NCBI GenBank assembly: GCA_041499515.1
Contig: JBGQKM010000072.1
Span: 1-20,550 of the forward strand
DNA: 20,550 nucleotides
Direction of reading: 5' to 3'
From: PALSA-1355 sp041499515
GTDB taxonomy: Bacteria > Planctomycetota > Planctomycetia > Pirellulales > PALSA-1355
The position numbers were made by a program, and so were the translations under genes. This document shows, piece by piece, positions 7,222 to 15,478 of the stretch. A model generated the notes under the pieces. The model searched no databases. It was not told the DNA's origin and saw only the letters and a list, made by a program, of their open reading frames with translations. Within the stretch, counting starts at the first letter, position 1, and each line of letters opens with the position of its first letter.

Positions 7222-7857
7222 ATGATCGTTTTCCGTCGTGCGCTGGGGCTCGTCCGGCAGTATGTTCGCCCCTTTTTGCTGATCAACCTGGCTTACTTTG
7301 GCCTCGTGGGCGGCGGAATGGCCTACGGAGCATGGGAGCCGGAATATCGCGACGCGATTAAGACTAATCTTAAACAGCAGGTGCCCAACGCGCTGCCCGG
7401 CGTTTTCGAAGCCTATCAAGGCGGTCACGTCGCCCAGGCCATCGGACTGACGTTCATGGTGAATCTGTGCGCGGGCAGTTTCTTGACTATCACCTTGCCC
7501 TCGCTGATCGTTCCCTTCGGCGGCCTGCTGTCGGGATCCGTGCGAGCGTTTACTTGGGGAATTGTTTTCTCCCCCAGCCTCTCGACATTCAATGGAGCGG
7601 CATTAGCATACGGCTTGCTCGTTGGCTTGCTCATCTTCTTGGAAGGCGAAGGCTACGTCCTGGCGATGTTGGGCTCGTACATCCAAGGAAAGGCGTTCCT
7701 GTTCCCGCAAAGCGCGGGTGCGAATACGCGATGGCAGGGCTACAAGTCAGGAGCGACGTGGTCCCTGCAACTCTATGCGTTGGTGGCCGGCATGCTGGCC
7801 GTGGCTGCGGTTTACGAAGCCATGTTGGTGATGCATATCATGCCGCTATTGAAGTGA
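7222..7857 (+). CDS. SpoIIM-like (DUF95) integral membrane protein
   Basis: This 211-residue protein has about five predicted membrane segments (roughly residues 18-36, 72-100, 102-120, 125-152 and 182-205). It shows the general SpoIIM/DUF95 pattern: a central NxxxG stretch (VNLCAGSFLTI), a GGLLSGSVRAFTWGIVFS loop, an FNGAALAYGLLVGLL helix and an acidic EGEGYVLAMLGSYIQG segment in place of the family's HGxxE...A stretch. In Firmicutes SpoIIM is part of the septal-wall hydrolase complex in sporulation. Planctomycetes do not form endospores and their SpoIIM-like proteins have no known job, so only an inner-membrane location is safe. The start is fixed by AAAGGAG at 7207-7213. It may be co-transcribed with yjbQ, 123 bp upstream. 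Confidence 0.6.
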   Translation: MIVFRRALGLVRQYVRPFLLINLAYFGLVGGGMAYGAWEPEYRDAIKTNLKQQVPNALPGVFEAYQGGHVAQAIGLTFMVNLCAGSFLTITLPSLIVPFGGLLSGSVRAFTWGIVFSPSLSTFNGAALAYGLLVGLLIFLEGEGYVLAMLGSYIQGKAFLFPQSAGANTRWQGYKSGATWSLQLYALVAGMLAVAAVYEAMLVMHIMPLLK

Positions 7858-7941
7858 GCGTGCCCGTCCTTGCGGACTCTCCGCTCAAATCCCGTGACGT
7901 TCAAGCCCGCCATGGTGCCGCCGGCCAGGCAATCTGCCGCC

Positions 7942-7989
7942 TATGGCGGCCGGCCCAAGCGGGTGCTGGTCAAGGTGATCGGGCAGTAA
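7942..7989 (+). pseudogene. C-terminal relic of a YjbQ/UPF0047 gene
   Basis: The frame from 7942 to the TAA at 7987-7989 reads YGGRPKRVLVKVIGQ. This matches the end of the intact YjbQ, DGRRPKRVLVKVIGE, including the stop position. By direct count 39 of 45 bases agree between 7945-7989 and 7054-7098. Upstream of 7942 the similarity ends and there is no start codon or other YjbQ motif. The stop lies 37 bases from the end of the ABC ATPase gene on the opposite strand. The fragment is too short to have a function. Confidence 0.8.
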
Positions 7990-8025
7990 AGCGGGCCGAT
8001 GCCCGAACTGTTCAAACAACGTGCT

Positions 8026-8952
8026 TTACGACGTGATGCCTTTGGTCAGGGCCATGAAGGCGGTCTCGAGATTCAGCTCGTCTTCTTTGAACAGCGACAG
8101 CTTGAATCCGGCCGCGACCAGCAGCGTGGCCAGTTGACTGTAGTCGCTTTCGCTCTCGACCAGCGTGACAACCAGCACCTTGCCGCGCGGCTCGACTTTT
8201 TCGACGCTGGGGTGCTCTTGCAGCAATCGGGCCGCGCCGTCGCCGTCGCCCACCACGCCGACGTTGAGAATCGTCTGCCGCCGAACCTGTTTCATCACGT
8301 GCTCGACGTCGGTGTTGACCAATAGTTCGCCCCGTTCAATGATGCCGATCTTGTTACAGATGTCGGCCAGTTCGGGCAGAATATGGCTGGAGACCATGAT
8401 CGTCTTGCCCAGGTTGCGCAGCTCCTTGAGCAGCCCGCGGATTTCGATCCGCGCGCGCGGATCCAATCCGCTGGCCGGCTCATCGAGCAAGAGCACTTGT
8501 GGATCGTGCAGCAGCACCCGGGCCAGCCCCAGGCGTTGCGTCATGCCGCGCGACAGGCTGGTCACTAGCGCCTCGCGTTTATAGCCCAGGTCGACCAGTT
8601 CGAGCATGTCGTTGCAGACTTTGCGGCGCGCGGCGCCTTTGATGCGATAGGCGGCGGCGAAAAATTCGAGATACTCGATCACCTTCATGTCGTCGTACAC
8701 GCCGAAGAAGTCGGGCATGAAACCGACGATGCGACGGATATCGCGGGCACGGGTATAGATCGAGTATCCGCAGACGTACGCTTCGCCCCAGGTGGGATTG
8801 AGCAGCGTGGCCAGAATGCGCATGGCGGTGGTCTTGCCGGCGCCGTTGGGGCCGATAAAGCCGAACACGTCCCCTTTTTGCAGGTTCAGCTCCAGCCCTT
8901 TGACGGCAAACAGTTCGCCGTACTTCATCGTCAGGTCGTGTGTTTCAATCAC
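8026..8952 (-). CDS. ABC transporter ATP-binding protein (ABC-2/GldA-like type)
   Basis: This 308-residue ATPase has a complete nucleotide-binding domain: Walker A GPNGAGKTT at residues 34-42, signature LSRGMTQ at 133-139, Walker B VLLLDEP at 153-159, D-loop SGLD at 161-164 and switch histidine 190 (MVSSH). The Q-loop reads GFMPDFFGVYDD, without the usual glutamine, a variant I recall from the GldA/ABC-2 drug and polysaccharide export group. A ~75-residue C-terminal extension resembles the regulatory tail of that group. It should energise export together with an ABC-2 permease, which is absent from the window. The start is GTG 8952. It is the last gene of the minus-strand cluster, 70 bp after the GATase-like membrane protein, and is followed directly by the yjbQ C-terminal relic. 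Confidence 0.93.
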   Translation of the reverse strand: MIETHDLTMKYGELFAVKGLELNLQKGDVFGFIGPNGAGKTTAMRILATLLNPTWGEAYVCGYSIYTRARDIRRIVGFMPDFFGVYDDMKVIEYLEFFAAAYRIKGAARRKVCNDMLELVDLGYKREALVTSLSRGMTQRLGLARVLLHDPQVLLLDEPASGLDPRARIEIRGLLKELRNLGKTIMVSSHILPELADICNKIGIIERGELLVNTDVEHVMKQVRRQTILNVGVVGDGDGAARLLQEHPSVEKVEPRGKVLVVTLVESESDYSQLATLLVAAGFKLSLFKEDELNLETAFMALTKGITS

Positions 8953-9022
8953 CCTCAGGTCCCCGCTAGTGCGCGAAATTCAAAGTCGTCCGTCGCCGCT
9001 CGCTCCCCGCTTGCTGATTTCA

Positions 9023-11302
9023 TTATGGCGATGCCTGGTCCTTCACCGGAAATACGTACCGATAAAAGGTCCACTGTTGGCGCTCGGCGCCGGCAAGCGG
9101 TTTTTCGTCGCGCTCCAACTCGGCCCCCGGCCGCGAAGAGCGCCCCACAAGAACGGCCCGCCCATTCTTCACCAGCCCGCTGAGATCGACAAAGGCCTGA
9201 TACTCGTGGGCCAGGCCCGTGTAGTTTGCGCCGCCGGCCAACTCGTAAGAGGTCATGATCTCGACGATCCGCGGAATGTCGAAGGCGCCACGGTCATACG
9301 GGGGTGCCACGTTGCGGTCGCGCTCGGCGGTCACGTGCCGCAAATAAGTGTCGACCGTCTGCGGGTCGAGCTGCGTTTCGATGTCGATGGGCCGATCGCG
9401 CTTGAGCAGTTGGCGCAGCGGATACGCCCAGCGGTCGTAAATCAGCACCGCGTCGTCGAGGTCCGCGTGGCTGGTCAAAGTGCCGACCAGTTTTCCGCGG
9501 TCGCTCAGTTGGGCTTCGACCTGTCCGACGCCAGAGTGCCACCAGCGCGCCACGAACGCCCGGCTCGACCAGATCGCGATCGGCACGCGGTGCATGCGGT
9601 CCAGCGTGGCCGAGAAGTCGTACCCGTCGGTAAACAGCGGCAGGCTGCCGGAGCGCGCGTCCATGCCGCCGAATCCGCTGCCCGGCAAACCTTGCCACGA
9701 GAAAAGAACGCGGGCGTCAGGTGATCCGGCGGCCACAGTCGGCTGGTCCACGGCCGAGGGCTTGAGCGACAGGTTGTAGGTGTCGATTTTGGGGCTGAAC
9801 ACGCTGGTCCAAGTGGTGCCCCGCACCAGGCTGCTTTGGGCGTCGAAGTCGACCAGATCCACCTGGTTGACGCGCAGCTCTCGCCCCTTGATGCCATAGG
9901 CCAGAGCCCAAGCGCCGCCGCTGAACACGACCACCGTGACGGCGAAGGTGAGCCAGGTGGCCTCCATCCGCCGCAAGAGTTTCTTGACGATGAAATAGTC
10001 CAACGGTCCGATACAAACGATATAGGCCGAGACCAACACGGCCACCAGCCAGAACGGCACCAGCGGCACGCCAGGAAACTGATCGAGCGCGCCTTGCATT
10101 TGGCCCGCCAGGTCGAAAAAGCCTAGCGTGGCCACCTGCCCCAGCGTGCTGGTGTCGGACTCCGCGGCGGCCGGTTTGGCGCGGCGCAGCAGCTTGTCGA
10201 CCAATCGGGGCCGCGCGCTCCATTTGGCCAGTGGCGGACCATCCAGATCGAACGCGGCAAACACGACCTCGCCAAACCCGTGCGGCGCGCGCACGACCAA
10301 CGGCAGATCGCGCGGATGGTTGCCGGCATAGACCTCGATTTTTCCCCGCACGTCGCGCAGTTTGGGAACTTGCCATACCAGCGGAGCCTCGACATCCAAG
10401 GGCGCGGAGGCCTCGGCGTATGTTTCGAGCATGGCGCTCTGCCTGAGCGGCACGAAGGCCTCAAAGATTCCCGGCGCCAAGGCGCTTAACGGCGACGTTG
10501 GCGCGAACACTTTTTCGGCCTGCCCTCCCACGCTCAGGATCAGCTTGCCGCCCATCTGCACCCACCGCTCGAGCGCCGCCGACTGTGGGCTGTCGCTGCT
10601 GAGCCGCGCGCTGATTTCCTCTCCGCTGGTGGCCAGGATCACGGCATCGACGCCTTCATATCCCCACCAATCGGCCGGCAACTGGTCGAAATCGTCGACA
10701 TTGGCGACTTTCGTTCCGTGCTCGTCCAACGGCAATGCATCGAGCGTCGACAGGGGCGAGCCGAGCGCGACGATCAAGGCCTGGCCCGACGGCATGATGC
10801 CGGCCAATTCGGGATCTTCCGACGTGCTGAAACGCCGGGCGGCCAGCAGTTGGCTTCCGCTTCTGAAACCGACGGTCAGGTCGCTTTTGAGTTGTCCGAT
10901 CTTGGCATACATCGAGACCGTCTTTTTCTCGCCCGGACCCAGGGCCAGCTCCTCGCCCGGCGGCGCGATCGTCCGACTGGGAACCGCATCGCCATCGAGC
11001 ACGGTCACTTCGAGGCGTCCACTGATCGGCACGTCGCCCGCGTCGACCGTGACTTCCAGCGGCGTCCAATAGCCGACTTTGAATCGACCGGCAAAGCCCG
11101 CGCGAATTCCCACGATTGTCAGCGGCGTCGACGGGGTTGTCGCCCGGGTTGCCGTCTGTGCATGTGCCGGAACGTTCGCCGGGACGAGGCACGCCGTCGT
11201 GGCGGCCAATAGCGCCGCGATCGGACGGCGTCTTGGTCTTGGGCCGGATGGCAACGGCCGGTCTCGGGCCGAGATTGTCTGGAAGTTGGCGCCACCGTTC
11301 AT
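9023..11302 (-). CDS. Large exported/membrane protein with GATase-like region, partner of ABC ATPase
   Basis: This 759-residue protein begins with a basic N-terminus and a hydrophobic segment (about residues 27-45) ending in PAHAQ, a plausible signal peptide. Residues ~60-180 are strand-rich, with a WTPLEVTVDAG stretch. Residues ~180-250 (VDAVILATSGEE, LERWVQMGGKLILSVGG) look like a degenerate class I glutamine-amidotransferase or DUF4350-type fold with no catalytic Cys evident. Two membrane helices follow at about 415-437 and 450-470, then a ~290-residue domain whose sidedness is uncertain and which ends in WTFYRYVFPV. Such proteins are, from memory, common beside ABC-2 ATPases in planctomycetes; their role is unknown. 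The start ATG 11302 overlaps the MazG stop as ATGA, which indicates translational coupling. An upstream extension to 11515 would overlap mazG completely and is rejected. Confidence 0.8.
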   Translation of the reverse strand: MNGGANFQTISARDRPLPSGPRPRRRPIAALLAATTACLVPANVPAHAQTATRATTPSTPLTIVGIRAGFAGRFKVGYWTPLEVTVDAGDVPISGRLEVTVLDGDAVPSRTIAPPGEELALGPGEKKTVSMYAKIGQLKSDLTVGFRSGSQLLAARRFSTSEDPELAGIMPSGQALIVALGSPLSTLDALPLDEHGTKVANVDDFDQLPADWWGYEGVDAVILATSGEEISARLSSDSPQSAALERWVQMGGKLILSVGGQAEKVFAPTSPLSALAPGIFEAFVPLRQSAMLETYAEASAPLDVEAPLVWQVPKLRDVRGKIEVYAGNHPRDLPLVVRAPHGFGEVVFAAFDLDGPPLAKWSARPRLVDKLLRRAKPAAAESDTSTLGQVATLGFFDLAGQMQGALDQFPGVPLVPFWLVAVLVSAYIVCIGPLDYFIVKKLLRRMEATWLTFAVTVVVFSGGAWALAYGIKGRELRVNQVDLVDFDAQSSLVRGTTWTSVFSPKIDTYNLSLKPSAVDQPTVAAGSPDARVLFSWQGLPGSGFGGMDARSGSLPLFTDGYDFSATLDRMHRVPIAIWSSRAFVARWWHSGVGQVEAQLSDRGKLVGTLTSHADLDDAVLIYDRWAYPLRQLLKRDRPIDIETQLDPQTVDTYLRHVTAERDRNVAPPYDRGAFDIPRIVEIMTSYELAGGANYTGLAHEYQAFVDLSGLVKNGRAVLVGRSSRPGAELERDEKPLAGAERQQWTFYRYVFPVKDQASP

Positions 11303-11652
11303 GGCTTCTCCGCGTCGGCGCACGTGCAGACAAACTGTCCGCAGCCGGGACAGCCCGAACCGTACTTGCGCGCAACGGCTTGTGCCAGATCGACGCCCGC
11401 GACGTTGGCAATCGTCGCCAACCAGGCCAACACGTCGGCAAACTCTCCCAGGCGCTCTTCCTGCGTGCCGTTGCGCAGGGCGCTGGCCAACTCGCCGATC
11501 TCTTCCATCAGCCACATGAAGGTCCCGTCGATGCCGCGGGCCACATCTTTTTCATAATACATGTCGCGAATCAATCGCTGGAAATCCGAGAGGGTCACCG
11601 TGGGACGGGCGCTGTCGGCCGAGGGCGTGGAACGATGGGGCTCTTGATTCAC
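11299..11652 (-). CDS. MazG-like nucleotide pyrophosphohydrolase with C-terminal Cys cluster
   Basis: This 117-residue all-alpha protein carries the MazG/dUTPase-like metal site: E50-E51-x-x-E54 in WLMEEIGELASAL and E70-x-x-D73 in LGEFADVLAWLATIAN. These residues coordinate Mg2+ and hydrolyse an NTP or dNTP to the monophosphate. Unusually, the C-terminus adds CPGCGQFVCTC (Cys 101, 104, 109 and 111), a likely Zn ribbon or knuckle. The start is GTG 11652, which overlaps the stop of the upstream peptidase gene as GTGA. The stop overlaps the next start as ATGA, so the gene sits between two 4-bp overlaps and should be co-translated. A longer frame back to 12087 is open but lies antiparallel-free inside the peptidase gene in another frame and has no family similarity. 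Confidence 0.85.
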   Translation of the reverse strand: MNQEPHRSTPSADSARPTVTLSDFQRLIRDMYYEKDVARGIDGTFMWLMEEIGELASALRNGTQEERLGEFADVLAWLATIANVAGVDLAQAVARKYGSGCPGCGQFVCTCADAEKP

Positions 11653-14495
11653 TTCAGGCTCTCCAGCAACTCCCGGGCATCGGGAAATTTGGGGTCTTGT
11701 TTGAGCAACTCGTCCAGCGCCGCTTTGGCCTTCGCCGGCTGGTTGTCTTTCACGTACATTTTCGCCAATGCCAGGCGCAGTTTCAGTTCCTCGGGATTCA
11801 GCTCGACGGCCCGGGCATATTCTTCGGCCGCCGCGCCAGCCTTGCCTTGCCCTCCGAGCGCTTCGGCCCGCCACTGGTGCAGCCCGTCGTCGACGACGTT
11901 GATGTGCAGCGCTTCCAGGCTCCAGCGTTCTGCCGCGGGCAAGTCTTCGGCCGCCAACGCGAGCTGCGTCAGTTTTCTGCGCACCGGCAGATCGTCGGGA
12001 TCGGTCGCGGCCAACTGCGTCAACACGTCGGTGAGTTTTTTTTCGTCCCCCGATTTCAGATACACCGCGGCCAGCGACTTGAGCCATTTGGGGCTGTGGG
12101 GGTTATGTTTGGCGCCGAGTTCGTAGAGCTCGGCGGCCGCCGGAAAATCCTCGGATTTCAATTTCAGGCCGGCCAGCAGGGCCAACACGTTTTCCTGCGG
12201 ATGTTCGCGATCCAAGGCCCCTTCCAACCGCACGAGGGCCTCCTGATTCTCGCCCACCAGCAGGTGCAGCCGGGCCCGCACATATTGGGCCAGGCCGTGG
12301 CGGGGTTCAATGGCCAGCGCCACGTCGGCCCAGCGACGTGCCTCGGCATAGTTGCGGCGGCCCAATTGGGCCTGGGCCATTTTGGCCGCCAGGTTCGGAT
12401 CCTTGGGGTTCTTGGTCAGTCCCTTTTGCACTTCGCCCAAAGCCATTTCGCGCTCGGCGGCCGCGGCCGGAAGCTCGGCCACGATTTTTCCGACGAACGC
12501 TCGATAGCCGCGTTCGAAATCGGCCGGCGCCACGTTGAACGAGCGCTGCAAGGCCTCGGGCGTGGTCAAATTGTCGCCGTAGGCCGCCAGCATCTTGGCG
12601 ATCGCGTCGTCGCCGAATCGTTCGAGCATGTACTGGGCATACAACTCGGCCTGGCAATAGGCCAACGTCCATTCGGCGCTGGAGTGCGGCCGGATGAAAC
12701 CCAGGTTGATCGTCTCCAGATCGAAAAGCTTGCCCTTGGAAAAGTTCTCGACCAGCAAGTCGTCCCACAACTGCGGCCGCGGATAGCCCTCGTTCAAAAC
12801 GGCCAGCGCCTCGGTGAACCAGTGCGGAATATTGAAGTCGGTCTGCTGCAAGTTGATGACGTGCACGAATTCGTGCTTCAACACGCGGGCCCAGTTGAAC
12901 CGCTGCTGGCCTTCGCCGGGCGATTGCAGCGCCACGATTTTTCCGGCACACGCGCCGATCGGATGGATGTGCGGCAGCCCGACCATCCGCGCGCTGAACC
13001 AACCGTGGCCGTCCGTGTTCTTGGCCTGGCTGAACACTTCGAACAGCGATTTTTGCGGCGGCGCAAATCCCATCTGGCGCACCAACTGCGGATAAACTTC
13101 TTCCAACCACTGGCCCATGTAGCCGGCGACCATCGCGTCTTTGGCCGGATCGAATTTGATGCGAAAGTGCTCGGTCTCGAGGGTTTGGTAGGTATCGAGC
13201 ACTTCCAGCACTTTGAGCGTGTTGTTGACGCGGACGTTAAACGGATCGATTTTGAAGGCCTCGTCGAGCACCTGCTTGGCCCGCTCTTCTTCGCCGAGGC
13301 GCATCAACATCATGCCCAACTGGCCGGCGGGCCCGGTGAGCTGCGGCATGCGGTTCATCGCCTCTTGATAGTATTGGGCCGCGGCCGGCCAGCGGCGCAG
13401 GTGATCCAGCGCATCGGCCAGCGCTTCATAGAATCGTCCCGCATGGGGATTGCGCGTCGTGACTTCGGCCACCAGCTTGCCGAACCGCGTGTCGGCCGTC
13501 GTGCGCGACAGCCCATCCAGCGAGGCGTACGCCGCGGCGATTCGGCCCAGCGTCTCTTCCGAGCGTGGATCGAGTTTCAGCGCGTCGCTCAACACGCCGA
13601 TGCACTGTCGCGGCTCGATATTGGCCAGATGAATGTCGGCCTTCAAGTGCCACGCGGCCAGCAGTTGCGGGTTGATCTCCAGGGCTCGCTCGCAAGCCGA
13701 CTGCGCGGCCGACAATTCGAATTGCCCGAGCGACAATTGGCCCAGGGCCGCATGCACTTCGGCCGCGTTGGGATTCAGAACCAGGGCCGCCTTGAATTCC
13801 TTCGAGGCGTCGGCTTCGTTGTATTTTTCGGCGAACAGCCGGCCCGACTCGTAATGGGCTTGCCAGCACGTCGGATCGGCCGAGAGCAAATCGGGATAGA
13901 ACTCGTTGACTAGGAAACTGAATTGATCGCTCAGCCGGTTCCAGCGGGCAAACTGGGCCGCCGCCAGGCCAATCCAGTGCAAGGTCTCGGGATCTTTGAT
14001 TTCCTGCGCGTTGAAGGTTTTGACCAGCCCCTGGTACTCGGCATTCGCTTCGGTCAGTTGGCCCAAGTCGCACAGCCGTTCGGCACACACCCAGCGGGCC
14101 AGCACCTGATTCGCGTCGAGTTTCAATGCGGCGCTGGCCCAAGTCTCGGCCGCCAGTAAATCGCCCCGTTCGAGGGCCAGCCGGGCCAGTTCCGCCGGCA
14201 AGGCCGGCGCGTCGGTATCGTGCTTGACGGCATCTTCGAGCGTCGCCACGGCCTTCTCGCGCTGGCCGACGGCCTCTTGGCAGCGAGCCAGGCCCAACGC
14301 CGCCGGCACGTGCTGGCCGGCGATCAATGTGCGGTAGGCATCTTCCGCTTCGGCGTACTTCCCTTCCTGGAACAGCCGCCGCGCGGCGACCAGCGGCGCC
14401 TCGACGGCCGGCTCGTCAGCCGCCAGAACAACAGTTGCCAGAGCCGCCACCAGTAGAGCCTCCCCCCAAATGCGGATCGGGAAGGAAAGTCTCAT
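11649..14495 (-). CDS. Exported TPR protein with embedded gluzincin (peptidase MA-like) zinc protease domain
   Basis: This 948-residue protein starts with a signal peptide (RLSFPIRIWGEALLVAALAT, ending LAADE). Many TPR repeats follow to about residue 430, recognisable by recurring LG-x-A and A-x-YxxAL spacing. In the middle is a peptidase MA-like domain: the zinc motif HEFVH at residues 541-545 (VLKHEFVHVINLQQ), then IPHWFTEALAVLNEG, whose glutamate in TEA should be the third ligand. TPRs resume from about 670 to the end, including ERGYRAFVGKI and LAKMYVKDNQPAKAKAALDE. It is expected in the periplasm or anchored there, either cutting or only binding proteins. The start ATG 14495 is chosen for its signal peptide; an upstream ATG at 14549 adds an arginine-rich stretch. 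It is the first gene of the four-gene minus-strand cluster. Confidence 0.88.
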   Translation of the reverse strand: MRLSFPIRIWGEALLVAALATVVLAADEPAVEAPLVAARRLFQEGKYAEAEDAYRTLIAGQHVPAALGLARCQEAVGQREKAVATLEDAVKHDTDAPALPAELARLALERGDLLAAETWASAALKLDANQVLARWVCAERLCDLGQLTEANAEYQGLVKTFNAQEIKDPETLHWIGLAAAQFARWNRLSDQFSFLVNEFYPDLLSADPTCWQAHYESGRLFAEKYNEADASKEFKAALVLNPNAAEVHAALGQLSLGQFELSAAQSACERALEINPQLLAAWHLKADIHLANIEPRQCIGVLSDALKLDPRSEETLGRIAAAYASLDGLSRTTADTRFGKLVAEVTTRNPHAGRFYEALADALDHLRRWPAAAQYYQEAMNRMPQLTGPAGQLGMMLMRLGEEERAKQVLDEAFKIDPFNVRVNNTLKVLEVLDTYQTLETEHFRIKFDPAKDAMVAGYMGQWLEEVYPQLVRQMGFAPPQKSLFEVFSQAKNTDGHGWFSARMVGLPHIHPIGACAGKIVALQSPGEGQQRFNWARVLKHEFVHVINLQQTDFNIPHWFTEALAVLNEGYPRPQLWDDLLVENFSKGKLFDLETINLGFIRPHSSAEWTLAYCQAELYAQYMLERFGDDAIAKMLAAYGDNLTTPEALQRSFNVAPADFERGYRAFVGKIVAELPAAAAEREMALGEVQKGLTKNPKDPNLAAKMAQAQLGRRNYAEARRWADVALAIEPRHGLAQYVRARLHLLVGENQEALVRLEGALDREHPQENVLALLAGLKLKSEDFPAAAELYELGAKHNPHSPKWLKSLAAVYLKSGDEKKLTDVLTQLAATDPDDLPVRRKLTQLALAAEDLPAAERWSLEALHINVVDDGLHQWRAEALGGQGKAGAAAEEYARAVELNPEELKLRLALAKMYVKDNQPAKAKAALDELLKQDPKFPDARELLESLK

Positions 14496-14595
14496 AACAG
14501 GCTCTCGAAAAGACCCAGGAAGCGGCCGGCGCCGTCGCGTCGCATCCACAATTGTCGAATAGGTTTACCGTATCGCAATGCGTGCGGCGGATCAA

Positions 14596-14620
14596 GCCTG
14601 CCGGGGGGCCGTCGGCAGGC
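14596..14620 (-). terminator. Strong hairpin between the HAD gene and the peptidase gene
   Basis: GCCTGCCG at 14596-14603 is perfectly complementary to CGGCAGGC at 14613-14620, with a 9-base G-rich loop. It lies 22 bases past the stop of the HAD gene on the minus strand. There is no long T-run after it (the minus strand continues TTGATCC), so it is a weak candidate for an intrinsic terminator. An mRNA-stabilising hairpin or an operator for the peptidase operon are the alternatives. Confidence 0.4.
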
Positions 14621-14641
14621 GCGGCGGCGCCGGAGTTTATT

Positions 14642-15478
14642 CTACTCCAAAAGCCAGTTGACGACTTGCACAAGTCCATCCTCGTCATGTCCCGGAGCAA
14701 TGCGATCGGCGGCCGCTTTCACCTCATCCAGCGCGTTGCCCATCGCCACGCCTAGCCCCGCGGCCGCGATCATGGGGATGTCGTTGACATCGTCGCCCAC
14801 GGCGCAAATCTCGTCGTTCGAGATTCCCCACTCGTCGGCCAGTCGGCGCACGCCGCTCAACTTGCTCACGCCGAACGGGGCGATTTCGCACAAAAAGCCG
14901 CTATAGCGCGGGCTGCGCAACACGTGCACGTAAACCTCCTCGGCCAGGTCGCGCTGGAGCGCCGTTTGCAGGCGGATCATTTCGTCGCGCGTGCCCATGG
15001 CAAACAGGGCGAAGATATCGGCCGGCGGGTCGGTCATCAAGTCCGGAAAAACGCGCTCGAAACCGGCGTTTCTCTGCAAGAATTCTCGTAGCTCCGCCCG
15101 GCCTGACTCGCAGGTCACGCAGTAGAAGTCGAATCCTTGATCGAACGTGTCGGCATAGAGCACGGCCTCATAGCCGGCGGCTGAAATGACGTCCAGGCAC
15201 CGCCCGAGCGCTCCTGGGCCAAACTCGGCCCGAAAAAGCGTGCGATGATCGGAAGCCCTTTTCACCAGCGCGCCGCTGGCCGTGACCAGGGGCACGTTGA
15301 GCTGCAAGGGCTCGACCAGCGGCAAGACGCGGCTGTATCGCCGTCCGCTGGCCAAGACGATCTCGATGCCGGCCTGCTTGGCGCGCAACACGGCCCCGCG
15401 CGTCGCCGCGGTCAGCTCGTTTTGGCTATTGACCAGCGTGCCATCAATATCGACTGCCAGCAGGCGGTAACGCGGCAT
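14642..15478 (-). CDS. HAD superfamily Cof-type phosphatase
   Basis: This 278-residue protein is a Cof/IIB-type haloacid dehalogenase phosphatase. Motif I DIDGT is at residues 10-14 (Asp10 the nucleophile, Asp12 the acid/base). Motif II is IVLASGRRYS, and motif IV GDDVNDIPM is at about 228-236. Between them lies the alpha/beta cap (C2 type), including LYADTFDQGFDFYC. The closing GVAMGNALDEVKAAAD is the usual end of this family. It should hydrolyse a small phosphorylated metabolite such as a sugar phosphate or FMN; the substrate is not readable. I chose ATG 15478, directly before the beta-strand that leads to DxD. The open frame to 15517 adds 13 hydrophobic residues. It is divergent from the Rieske gene across about 365 bp. 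Confidence 0.92.
   Translation of the reverse strand: MPRYRLLAVDIDGTLVNSQNELTAATRGAVLRAKQAGIEIVLASGRRYSRVLPLVEPLQLNVPLVTASGALVKRASDHRTLFRAEFGPGALGRCLDVISAAGYEAVLYADTFDQGFDFYCVTCESGRAELREFLQRNAGFERVFPDLMTDPPADIFALFAMGTRDEMIRLQTALQRDLAEEVYVHVLRSPRYSGFLCEIAPFGVSKLSGVRRLADEWGISNDEICAVGDDVNDIPMIAAAGLGVAMGNALDEVKAAADRIAPGHDEDGLVQVVNWLLE

Noticed and set aside
11303..11515. Upstream extension of the GATase-like membrane protein
   Set aside because: It would fully overlap mazG in another frame and encode an Arg-rich stretch ahead of the signal peptide. The ATG at 11302 forms a standard ATGA coupling.
11697..13913. 738-codon open frame on the plus strand
   Set aside because: It is antisense to the TPR/peptidase gene. 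Its Gln/Arg/His-rich composition mirrors the TPR codons, and the opposite strand has a signal peptide, HExxH and TPR pattern.
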